This document shows positions 22,855 to 30,542 of a stretch of DNA of 33,324 bases, one piece after another. The notes beneath the pieces are model-generated. The model saw only the letters and a list, made by a program, of their open reading frames with translations. It was not told the DNA's origin and did no database searches. Within the stretch, counting starts at the first letter, position 1, and every line of letters starts with the position of its first letter. The stretch comes from a virus. The stretch spans positions 1 to 33,324 of IMG/VR virus record IMGVR_UViG_3300037796_000302; one strand, given 5' to 3'. The position numbers and the translations under genes were made by a program.

Positions 22855-25534
22855 CTATCAATCTCCATTTTCCTTTAATTATATGTATCAGGGTTCTATG
22901 TCCGTCAGGATATATAATACAATGAGTGTTCATCCAACTGCTAGGACCGCTAGCATACTCAAGATTAAGTCTAGCACTTATTCCAACTTGATAGACCCCT
23001 TGAAAAATGCCCGGAGAGTTTCCGGTTAAAGAAGTAGTTCCCGATGGATCGTGTCGAACCCAAAAATTACTATTTTCATTTTCCAAGCAATATACATCCT
23101 TTTCTTCTACATCTTCAGTTTTAACGTTCCAAGAATTTATTCTATTTTTATCATTATTTGTCTTGTTGGAAGAAAAGATATGATCTCTATCACTACACCA
23201 AGATATGTGAAATATTCCGCCATAAGTAGATTTTTTATACCTTAATTTGCATGTATTTCTATAACCTAATTCGGTTACTATTGCAGACACAATATTAGCT
23301 TCACATTCTTTCGCAGTCGAGAATTGATTGCTATTTTTATCAGGAGAAAATGTACCATCCCAATATTGTAATTCTTCTAAAAACAACTCTTTTTGCCTTG
23401 GCGGCAATTCTTTAAATATATCGGGTATTCTTTTATCCGAAAAATTAACATATTTTCTAAGTAAATTATATGTGGTTGAACCAGTTTTTAAAGATACTTT
23501 ATAATAACCGTTTATTGTGTTATTTGGCTCTCCTAAATCATCCCCAAATAATTTTTTTAACCTTTCTATTTTGCGGGTTTTCTTTAATTGGAACCTTATC
23601 CATTTACCCTCTTGAATAGAGCCATCTGCACACAATGCTACAATTCGTTTTATATCATCATCTCGTAACTGCTCATGATATTCTTTATTTTTATCAATGA
23701 ACCCTTTAGAAGAAAGAGGAACTTCTCCTGAACATCTTGTAACAATCGCGTTAGAAACGCTAGTATATGTGTGATCTTTTAGGTATAAATTATGATAGTC
23801 AGTAACTTCTTGTTTCCATCTAGAGTTACCTATAGTCAAGAGTTTTCCTGTATGTTTAAAGTGGTAATTTTTTTCAACTCTTACGTATTCATTATAATCT
23901 TCTTTATTGTAAGATAATACAAAATCCCCTTCCTCAACGTCTTTAATGTTTTGCCAACCTTTATTCAATACCAACACTGAATGATTATCTGTTAGGCAAT
24001 GAGAATGCCCGATAATAAGCTTTGGTCCTATTTTGGATAATGACTTAATGCTTCCCCTGCCACCATTTGGTCCAACGTCGCCATGATAACTAATTTCTAT
24101 ATCTTTAATGGAAAAATGATCATCTCTGTTAAGAAACGTAGTGTTATCTAAATTACGTAACCCTTCTCTAGACTCTGGATTTCTACACCAAAACTCAAAC
24201 GGATCGATTGTATCAAATCCAGTATCAGTTTTCCTCACGTTTTTGTATTGATGATATTTCATGTAATGATAAAATATTGCATTTTCTGGGTCATTCTTAG
24301 GATCACAATCACGCAACCATCTATCAAGGGCTTCATCATGATTAGATTTAACAATTATATTTTGCATTCCCTTGCGAGAATGTTTATCAATAAAATCTGC
24401 TGAAACTTGTAAACCATCTTCAACGTTATTCCTTCCGAAATGATGTTTTGCAAACTTTAAGATATCATTTCCGCGATGGTGATGGTTTCTGCGATAAAAA
24501 TCTTCCAAGTCATGTGCCACCCAATATTTCGGTTTCAAATCATTCATAATTGAATGCTCGTCTGTGTAGGTGGCTCTTTCAACATCGGGGTCGTGGAACT
24601 CAGCATGAATATCACCAGCAATCAGTGCTTCAATAGCATGGCCACTTTCTACACCATTCGCAGTATATAAATCAGTTAAATCATAAAATTCACCCGTCTC
24701 ATCATCGCCATGAATGTGCCTTTGGTAAAAACAATCACCTTCAATTTCTACTACACAAGCTGCCAATGAAAAATTAAACTCACCTTTATGACCAAGTTTA
24801 GTATCTGTAAAATTAGGTATTGTTACAGAGCCTGTAGTGGTCAATAATTTAGGTAATGCTTTTGCAGGTGTTGGAACAGTTTTCAGTTCTATGCTAGGAT
24901 GGCCAAATATACCAGATGCTTCTCCAGTATAAGAATCAAATCCAGAAAGTGGATGAACCGCAGTGGGAACAATTTTAATATGTCCCAAAACTCTTATATT
25001 TTCATTAAGTTGAACTTGTTTATCAACCAAATATGGTTTTAGACTTTTATGCCACCATTCCTGATCTTTATCTGCCGCAGTCCATATAGAAGTAGGATTA
25101 CGATAACGATATGGAATAACCATTAATTCTGCGTCATTATGCTCACAATAAACCTTGAGTGCTTGTAGAAATTTTTCATGAACTGGTGTTGCATTTTGGG
25201 CTGATGTTATTACGAATCTTTTCTTTTCAGTTCTTGGGTTATGATCTTTAGATTTATTCATGGTATGTTCAATCCTTTCTTTGGCATCCATGAATCTTTC
25301 AACTGTGGAAGCATCCGGTTCAATGGGAAGTTGACCCTTGAGTGTGGACCTTATTTGTTTCAATGACGGTAATTCCAAGCCCAACCAATGCTTAACAGAT
25401 ATTTTACGTCGTGCTATTGTGTCAGGCTTTAATTCTAACAGCCACGCTAATTCTTCATAACTTAAGCCAACTTTTTCAGCGGCTCTATAATTCAATACAA
25501 ATTCTGTCATTGTTTCAAATCGTTTAGAACTCAT
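22844..25534 (-). CDS. Calcineurin-like metallophosphoesterase with intein
   Basis: 896-residue precursor, 569 after splicing. The N-terminal part (about 1-60) looks like a helix-turn-helix ('LSYEELAWLLELKPDTIARRK'). A middle domain (about 105-265) has unknown function. The phosphoesterase motifs are 'GDIH' at 307-310, 'SNHDEALDRWL' at 397-407 (Asn-His), 'HGDVG' at 484-488 and 'GHSH' at 509-512, the metal-binding set of calcineurin-like enzymes. The intein splits GHSH from 'SPGIFQG', so activity should need splicing. Substrate unknown; DNA-end processing or nuclease activity is possible by analogy with Mre11-type folds. It shares the late packaging transcript with gp16 and has a good AGGAGAT ribosome-binding site. 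Confidence 0.8.
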   Translation of the reverse strand: MSSKRFETMTEFVLNYRAAEKVGLSYEELAWLLELKPDTIARRKISVKHWLGLELPSLKQIRSTLKGQLPIEPDASTVERFMDAKERIEHTMNKSKDHNPRTEKKRFVITSAQNATPVHEKFLQALKVYCEHNDAELMVIPYRYRNPTSIWTAADKDQEWWHKSLKPYLVDKQVQLNENIRVLGHIKIVPTAVHPLSGFDSYTGEASGIFGHPSIELKTVPTPAKALPKLLTTTGSVTIPNFTDTKLGHKGEFNFSLAACVVEIEGDCFYQRHIHGDDETGEFYDLTDLYTANGVESGHAIEALIAGDIHAEFHDPDVERATYTDEHSIMNDLKPKYWVAHDLEDFYRRNHHHRGNDILKFAKHHFGRNNVEDGLQVSADFIDKHSRKGMQNIIVKSNHDEALDRWLRDCDPKNDPENAIFYHYMKYHQYKNVRKTDTGFDTIDPFEFWCRNPESREGLRNLDNTTFLNRDDHFSIKDIEISYHGDVGPNGGRGSIKSLSKIGPKLIIGHSHCLTDNHSVLVLNKGWQNIKDVEEGDFVLSYNKEDYNEYVRVEKNYHFKHTGKLLTIGNSRWKQEVTDYHNLYLKDHTYTSVSNAIVTRCSGEVPLSSKGFIDKNKEYHEQLRDDDIKRIVALCADGSIQEGKWIRFQLKKTRKIERLKKLFGDDLGEPNNTINGYYKVSLKTGSTTYNLLRKYVNFSDKRIPDIFKELPPRQKELFLEELQYWDGTFSPDKNSNQFSTAKECEANIVSAIVTELGYRNTCKLRYKKSTYGGIFHISWCSDRDHIFSSNKTNNDKNRINSWNVKTEDVEEKDVYCLENENSNFWVRHDPSGTTSLTGNSPGIFQGVYQVGISARLNLEYASGPSSWMNTHCIIYPDGHRTLIHIIKGKWRLIDEQ
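23018..23998 (-). mobile_element. Intein in phosphoesterase GHSH motif
   Basis: Residues 513-839 (327 residues). Cys513 starts block A ('CLTDNHSVLVLNKGW', then 'DVEEGDFVLSYN'). Block B is 'EVTDYHNLYL' (T-x2-H). Block F-like 'KDVYCLENENSNFWVR' precedes the end 'SLTGN839', followed by Ser840. The junction is GHSH|C ... N|SPG. LAGLIDADG-like stretches 'VALCADGSI' (632-640) and 'LEELQYWDGTF' (719-729) each keep one acidic residue, so the endonuclease is diverged but not obviously dead. The penultimate residue is Gly, not His. Confidence 0.9.
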
Positions 25535-26339
25535 TTTTTATATCTCCTGTGAATTCTTCAAATATTTTAAAGAAGTTTTTTCCAGTTTCTATGAAAAACC
25601 GCAATCTAAACTTCTCATTCTTATAATCAATCTTTGTTCTTAAGTGCATTAGTTTATGACCTTGATAATAAATTTTCAAGCAAGGGACTTTATTAGATGT
25701 TTCATATGAAAAATTTGAAGACCTGTTTATAAGGTCTATACTTTTAAAGTTATCAAAGTTAATAAAACTATATCCTCTAGGGGTTATTATAATTCCGTTT
25801 GAAGGCAAGGCATATACTTTTTTAATGCCTGTCATGAGGCTATACATTGCTAAAGGGTATGTTTCAAAATACTCTTTTAAATTATCATAGAAATTTTTAT
25901 ATAAATTTATAATTGACTTTTCATTAATAACATTCATCTGTTTAAATAAACTTCTTAATTTATTTTTAAGAAGTGGCTCAGATTGTTGATCTGTAAAAAG
26001 TCTAAAATAACTTAAATGTTTTTCTACTCCTGCATCATATTCAACTTCTTTTACGCCAATAGTTCCTGAAAAAGTCACAGTATCAGTAGAAATTACATTA
26101 TAACTCTTTCCAACACAGCCATCTATGGACCGTAAAACTATATTATTAGTATTTGCTATTCTTTCGCAAAAAAAGTTATCGTCTTTGCATAAATGTTGAC
26201 AAACATTAATAATACTATCTTTATAATCTTGTAATTCTTCATCCACATCAATGGTTTTATTATTTCTTATGGCATTTACACCATTTTTAATAGAATTAAT
26301 GATTTTATGTTTTCTGGTTACGGGATCAATCATTTTCAT
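25524..26339 (-). CDS. Hypothetical protein between gp16 and phosphoesterase
   Basis: 271 residues from the ATG at 26339. The open frame reaches 26372, but that start would overlap gp16 by 47 bases; starts at 26339 or 26333 overlap it by 14 or 8, as is normal here. The N-terminal part is helical with a Cys cluster ('VCQHLCKDDNFFC'). The C-terminal half is beta-rich, with 'VPCLKIYYQGHKLMHLRTKIDYKNEKFRLRFF', a layout that reminds me of nuclease-like folds without a motif I can verify. It overlaps the phosphoesterase start by 11 bases, so translation is coupled with packaging genes. Function unknown. Confidence 0.55.
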   Translation of the reverse strand: MKMIDPVTRKHKIINSIKNGVNAIRNNKTIDVDEELQDYKDSIINVCQHLCKDDNFFCERIANTNNIVLRSIDGCVGKSYNVISTDTVTFSGTIGVKEVEYDAGVEKHLSYFRLFTDQQSEPLLKNKLRSLFKQMNVINEKSIINLYKNFYDNLKEYFETYPLAMYSLMTGIKKVYALPSNGIIITPRGYSFINFDNFKSIDLINRSSNFSYETSNKVPCLKIYYQGHKLMHLRTKIDYKNEKFRLRFFIETGKNFFKIFEEFTGDIKNEF

Positions 26340-26880
26340 TCTCGTCAGAAGATTCCTTTTTCTGATCTTCACCTTCTTCCTCGTTTTCAGGTGTTACATC
26401 GATAACACCTTCTTCTGAATCTTGTGCCCTTCGTATTTGTTTCAATATATCGTTTCTGTCGCCAACATAAACTGTTGTATTATTTCCACTACTACTTGTT
26501 TTTTGAACTTTTTCTTTTTGTATAGACAATTTTTCAATAGATTCTTTTTGTTTACTTTTATGATCTGTAGCATCTAATGCAGTTTTTAAATATTGTAAAG
26601 CAACTTCTGCCATTCTAGCACGGTATTTGGGTTCCATGTTCTCAATAATTTGATCAAGACTTTTATAACCGCTCATGGCTTCTTCAAAAACTTCATGTGC
26701 CTGACGTTCAATTTCTCGATCTTTTGGATCATAATGCTCTGATTGTTTAGTAGGAAAATTATATTTAACCTTTTCTTGTTCTGTGGTACCTTCTTCAATA
26801 TCAAGCCATTCTTCTAGAGCGTGAGCACTTTTTTTAATTTCTACGTCAGTTTGACCTTTGGTGTCTTCTTCATCTGTCAT
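26326..26880 (-). CDS. 16: Small terminase subunit gp16-like
   Basis: 184 residues from the ATG at 26880. An ATG at 26892 would add four residues but lies only 10 bases from the late box, while 26880 gives 22 bases like the other late genes and has GGA at a proper distance. The central helices (about 60-125: 'REIERQAHEVFEEAM', 'RARMAEVALQYLKTALDATDHKSKQKESIEKL') fit the coiled core of T4 gp16. 'NTTVYVGDRNDILKQIRRAQDSEEGVIDV' matches the T4 gp16 C-terminal '[32 protein letters not shown]'. An acidic tail follows. It forms the ring that recognises DNA and stimulates gp17. Unusually, it is separated from gene 17 by about 6 kb. Confidence 0.8.
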   Translation of the reverse strand: MTDEEDTKGQTDVEIKKSAHALEEWLDIEEGTTEQEKVKYNFPTKQSEHYDPKDREIERQAHEVFEEAMSGYKSLDQIIENMEPKYRARMAEVALQYLKTALDATDHKSKQKESIEKLSIQKEKVQKTSSSGNNTTVYVGDRNDILKQIRRAQDSEEGVIDVTPENEEEGEDQKKESSDENEND

Positions 26881-26902
26881 AAAATTATCCATTAAGTTAA
26901 AG

Positions 26903-26910
26903 TATTTATC
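26903..26910 (-). promoter_or_regulatory. Late promoter box GATAAATA
   Basis: GATAAATA on the minus strand directly after the terminator at 26912-26945. It drives gp16 and the packaging operon. Confidence 0.7.
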
Positions 26911-26911
26911 A

Positions 26912-26945
26912 AAAACGCAAAGACCCCCTTCGCTTTAGCGGGGGG
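26912..26945 (-). terminator. Terminator after the gp41 operon
   Basis: Minus-strand CCCCCC-GCTAAAGCGAA-GGGGG stem-loop (possible inner GC pairs with a TAAA loop) followed by TCTTTGCGTTTTT. It separates the helicase operon from the late packaging genes. Confidence 0.75.
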
Positions 26946-26956
26946 AGTTGTCAAAA

Positions 26957-27217
26957 TCAGGTTTCAGAAATACTTTTTTCTGATTCTTTGTCTTTCTGTT
27001 CTGATTCTATATATTCTTTTAATAATTGTTCTAATTGTAACTTCTTTTGTTCTGTAGCTAATTGATATACATTTAACTTATATGTCTGATCCATTAAGTC
27101 TTGGCGCAATTCATCAAATACTTTTACCTGATCTTTAATACTATCAGGTAAAGAAGAAACTAATACTTGTTTTCCATCAATTGTAAGAAAGTGTGTTTTT
27201 TCAACTTTTATACTCAT
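26957..27217 (-). CDS. Small hypothetical protein after gp41 (DUF6447-like)
   Basis: 86 residues. A short beta start ('FLTIDGKQVLVSSLPDSIKDQ') is followed by a helical coiled-coil region ('LRQDLMDQTYKLNVYQLATEQKKLQLEQLLKEYI') and a Lys/Glu/Ser tail. '-IDGK-Y/V--S-LPD--K-Q----------L--Q---YQ-A-----L--LL' is the pattern I recall for small DUF6447-type phage proteins, with unknown function. It begins 3 bases after the gp41 stop and ends 12 bases before the terminator, so it is the last gene of the helicase transcript. Confidence 0.6.
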   Translation of the reverse strand: MSIKVEKTHFLTIDGKQVLVSSLPDSIKDQVKVFDELRQDLMDQTYKLNVYQLATEQKKLQLEQLLKEYIESEQKDKESEKSISET

Positions 27218-27220
27218 ATT

Positions 27221-28726
27221 TTAACTATCCTTAATTTGATTAAAATTGGTGTAGTCAAATAATTCAAGCAGTTCATTTGCGTTTTCCGGTTTCTCGTCAT
27301 TATTTTCATCAGAAAAGTCAACTGCTTCAGCTTTCAACTTATCTAGTCGGCTATTTATAGATTTGTTTTCGATCTGCTCTCCGTTGGCCCCCGGCAAGTC
27401 TATTTCTCCAGCATCAATTAGAGACTCAATGACTTCTTGTTCTTTTGTATTTTTCTTATTATTTTTATTTTTTTCTATACGTCTAATTAAATCTTCTTCT
27501 TTTTCAGGATTTTCATGATCTGATATTTTAAGGCTGGCATCATCAAAATGTAATAATCCTTGTTTGCCATGCGCGTCTGAATATCGAGTTTTAAGCATAT
27601 AAATCATCATGTCACCTTCCAAACGCATATCACTATTCATGTACATACTAATCCAATAATCACAAATATCAACTTTTGATATACCACCTGCAATTATTGA
27701 CTGATCTGGGTTATTTGTTTTAAGAGCATCTCGGTTTTGTTGAGATGCTGACCATCCAAGCATGTCATAATTATTCAAAATTTCATACATTTCTTGTGAC
27801 TTTTCTCGATCTTGCTCAGATAATGATTTATTTTTTGTTCCTCCAATAGGTGACATTAAATCAAGATAATCGACAACTAAAACATCTGGTGCCTTACCAT
27901 ATTGTATCTCATAATGTTTTAAATATGCTCTAATAGCATTGGCATTTGAACCAATTGGCATTCTAGTGATTCTAAAATTACCCACTCCAAGATTTCCAAA
28001 TTCTTTAATTTTTCCAGCTATTTCAGGTATTTTACTCTTCCAGACTCGGTGAGAAAAAGAAGTCATAATATACGCTTGTCGTAAAAAAATCATTTCGGGT
28101 GGCAATTCAAGAGAAATATAAGCTACATCATAACCTTGTAATACATAGTTATTAGCGAGATTAGATAAACCAACTGATTTACCGCCACCAGAATTAGCTG
28201 ATAAAATACCCATCTGTTTTCTACCCGGACCACCGCCAGTATATTCATCCAACAATCGTATGCCAGTTGATATATTTTCAGTTTCTTCTAATAGCTCTTT
28301 TAATTTATTTTCAGGGTCATTAAACATATCAAGACCCAAATCTTTTTTAAGGCTTACGTTTAAAGCTTCAGAAACTTTTTTATAAACCTCACCAAATTCA
28401 TTATCTTGAATTAAACTATAACTGTCTGTTATAGCATCAACCATAGCAGATTGTTTACAAAATGCTTCTAATTCTTCAGCGGTGTGTTCTTGTTCATCTG
28501 TAAGAATTTTATATGATTCATATGGATCATCTGTATCAACCTCCGCATTCATCAAATCTACATTAGGATTAGAATTATGCTTGAGATGATATTCAATCAA
28601 AAACTTAACGTGAGGTATATATTCTGGATCAAAGTATGATGGTTTAATAATATCAATACTTTGAGACAACAGATCGGGAGAGTTAAGTAAATTATTAATT
28701 ATTCTCTTTTGTTTCTTTGTATTCAA
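27221..28726 (-). CDS. 41: Replicative DNA helicase gp41 (DnaB family)
   Basis: 501 residues (T4 gp41 475). An N-terminal helical domain (about 1-130) precedes the RecA-like core: 'GIRLLDEYTGGGPGRKQMGIL' lead-in, Walker A 'ANSGGGKS' at 177-184, 'AYISLELPPEM' (the DnaB H1a-type Glu) near 202-212, Walker B 'DVLVVDYLDLM' at 281-291 and 'LGWSASQQNRDAL' (motif H3 Gln). It unwinds the fork as a hexamer and pairs with the primase. The start is TTG at 28726 with an AAGGA ribosome-binding site seven bases away; no earlier ATG exists and the next Met is about 60 residues in. A sigma70-like promoter lies upstream. Confidence 0.93.
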   Translation of the reverse strand: MNTKKQKRIINNLLNSPDLLSQSIDIIKPSYFDPEYIPHVKFLIEYHLKHNSNPNVDLMNAEVDTDDPYESYKILTDEQEHTAEELEAFCKQSAMVDAITDSYSLIQDNEFGEVYKKVSEALNVSLKKDLGLDMFNDPENKLKELLEETENISTGIRLLDEYTGGGPGRKQMGILSANSGGGKSVGLSNLANNYVLQGYDVAYISLELPPEMIFLRQAYIMTSFSHRVWKSKIPEIAGKIKEFGNLGVGNFRITRMPIGSNANAIRAYLKHYEIQYGKAPDVLVVDYLDLMSPIGGTKNKSLSEQDREKSQEMYEILNNYDMLGWSASQQNRDALKTNNPDQSIIAGGISKVDICDYWISMYMNSDMRLEGDMMIYMLKTRYSDAHGKQGLLHFDDASLKISDHENPEKEEDLIRRIEKNKNNKKNTKEQEVIESLIDAGEIDLPGANGEQIENKSINSRLDKLKAEAVDFSDENNDEKPENANELLELFDYTNFNQIKDS

Positions 28727-28762
28727 AGATTATTCCTTAAATCCGCAGTTAGTTACCGCAAG

Positions 28763-28791
28763 ATTATACTGGATTGATCAATATATATCAA
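28763..28791 (-). promoter_or_regulatory. Sigma70-like promoter for gene 41
   Basis: Minus-strand TTGATA (28791-28786), 17-base spacer, TATAAT (28768-28763). Near-perfect consensus, 37 bases before the gp41 start; early-type expression. Confidence 0.7.
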
Positions 28792-28805
28792 TAATGTAAT
28801 TGAAT

Positions 28806-30539
28806 TTACTCCTCATCACTGTCATTACCACTAAACTTATCATCAAAACCATCAACATCCAAACGAAAATCTTTACCATCACCCGCAGGATTTATAAAAT
28901 CTGTTAATGTTGGTTTTGTTTCAGTGAATTGATATCTTAAATCAGTTTCCATATACATCCAACGATTTTTAGCTTTAGAAAATTTATACAAATTTGGTGA
29001 AAGATTGCGATCAACATTATTATATGTTAATCTATGCCAGTCACCATCTTCAGGATTAGGTGGAAATTCATCTCCTTCTGTATAATCTTCTCCATTAGGG
29101 GGGAGACCATCAACACCCCACAAATGTCTCAAGCGGTCCAAACGATCAGGATTGTAATCATCTAGGTTCTTTTCAACCCACTCTCGCAATTCTTCAGACA
29201 GTTTAGGTTTATTTGCATAATCTTGACCCCTTTGAGGAACTTGAGTATTGGCTTCAGAAGCAATTGTATCATCTACATCATGCATATCTTGATAATTTTT
29301 ATTAGCCCTATCACCATCATTAATATCCGACTTTCCGGTTTCATCATAGTCTTCTGTCAATTTACCAAATATGTCTTGGGTTTCTCTTGAAGCCATGGCA
29401 GGTTCAGCAATTACCCGCAACATTGTTGGAATCCATTGTGGTGAAAATCCTGTTGTCGCCCAAGCAACATTCGTGATTTCAAGATACTTTTTCTTTCCTC
29501 TTAAAGAAGTATCATAATAAATTTCACTTGGTAATTCAAGGACATCACCAATCACTAAAGGTCTTCCTAATGATCGAATAACCTGTCTAAACGAAAATTC
29601 AAACATAAATTGTTCAGGATTAAATGGAGAATTGAACCCCATTTTGGAAAGAAAGGCGGAATACTCTACAGGTGTATAGGATGCCTTGGTTCGTACTGAT
29701 TCTTTTGAGTAACTTCTGTCACGATTTTCTAAAAATACTTTATCTTGTATGTTCGTAACATTTGTTTTCTCATATTCAGACATTTGTAAGGCTCTCACTG
29801 ACCAATAATCATTATCTCCACCATTAAATTCTAGGGGTCTAATTCTCCAATACCTTGCTGGTGTAGTGGCTTTGAAATGAACTGTGATAAGACCTTCACA
29901 ATCAGGTATTTTCATTGCAGAAACACCATACCACTTTTCACCATCATATGAACGTTCTAAACGTATTCTGGTAACTCTATTCTTAGAATCACAACCTTGT
30001 TTAAATTTTATTGTAGCAATGTTTTTTTTAACATATGTTTCAATTGCATATCGTGCCCTATTGTTTTCAAGACGTATAGGACCGAAATCATATCCAATGT
30101 AAGCTTTTTTAATTACATCTTTTCCTAGCTGCTGTGATCTCCATTCTGTGTCAAAGGCATCAAAAGCATTTTCTGCTGGAAAATTTGGATGATCTCCGTT
30201 TGAAATGGCTTCACCCACTCCAACTTCATCAACAAGTTTTTTTTGTTCATATATACCAAGCATTTTATGAACGTTAACAACTGCTGCTCCGATAGATAAT
30301 GATTCTTCTACATAGCCTTCAATATTACAAACTTCTGAATCAAAATTGGTAAACTGCCATGGATAACATGGTTCTTCTGTTGGACATGGTAAATTTCTAG
30401 GATTATCTGCACAGGGGTCATTTGTATTATCTTCATCAAAAGAAGGATCACCCGGACCATAAACTCCTCCATCAGGGCAATCTTTTATTTTATCTTCTTT
30501 AGGATAACAATCAACTTTTTTCTTTACATTATCTGTCAT
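28806..30539 (-). CDS. Virion (baseplate, gp8-like?) protein with discoidin-like domain
   Basis: 577 residues. The N-terminal 60 residues are Cys/Pro/Asp-rich ('DCYPKEDKIKDCPDGGVYGPGDP'). Residues about 85-255 have the F5/8C (discoidin) pattern: 'PAENAFDAFDTEWRSQ', 'YIGYDFG', 'IRLERSYDGEKWYGV' and 'ARYWRIRPLEFNGGDNDYWSV', typical of carbohydrate-binding jelly rolls. Residues about 280-385 have 'EFSFRQVIRSLGRPLVIGDVLELPSEI' and 'WATTGFSPQWIPTMLRVIAEPAMAS', which I associate with the T4-like gp8 baseplate region in marine phages. A Trp/Tyr-rich hairpin motif ('EDGDWHRLTYNN') and acidic tail follow. Order after a gp7-like protein supports gp8, but I cannot confirm it. Confidence 0.55.
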   Translation of the reverse strand: MTDNVKKKVDCYPKEDKIKDCPDGGVYGPGDPSFDEDNTNDPCADNPRNLPCPTEEPCYPWQFTNFDSEVCNIEGYVEESLSIGAAVVNVHKMLGIYEQKKLVDEVGVGEAISNGDHPNFPAENAFDAFDTEWRSQQLGKDVIKKAYIGYDFGPIRLENNRARYAIETYVKKNIATIKFKQGCDSKNRVTRIRLERSYDGEKWYGVSAMKIPDCEGLITVHFKATTPARYWRIRPLEFNGGDNDYWSVRALQMSEYEKTNVTNIQDKVFLENRDRSYSKESVRTKASYTPVEYSAFLSKMGFNSPFNPEQFMFEFSFRQVIRSLGRPLVIGDVLELPSEIYYDTSLRGKKKYLEITNVAWATTGFSPQWIPTMLRVIAEPAMASRETQDIFGKLTEDYDETGKSDINDGDRANKNYQDMHDVDDTIASEANTQVPQRGQDYANKPKLSEELREWVEKNLDDYNPDRLDRLRHLWGVDGLPPNGEDYTEGDEFPPNPEDGDWHRLTYNNVDRNLSPNLYKFSKAKNRWMYMETDLRYQFTETKPTLTDFINPAGDGKDFRLDVDGFDDKFSGNDSDEE

Positions 30540-30542
30540 TTT

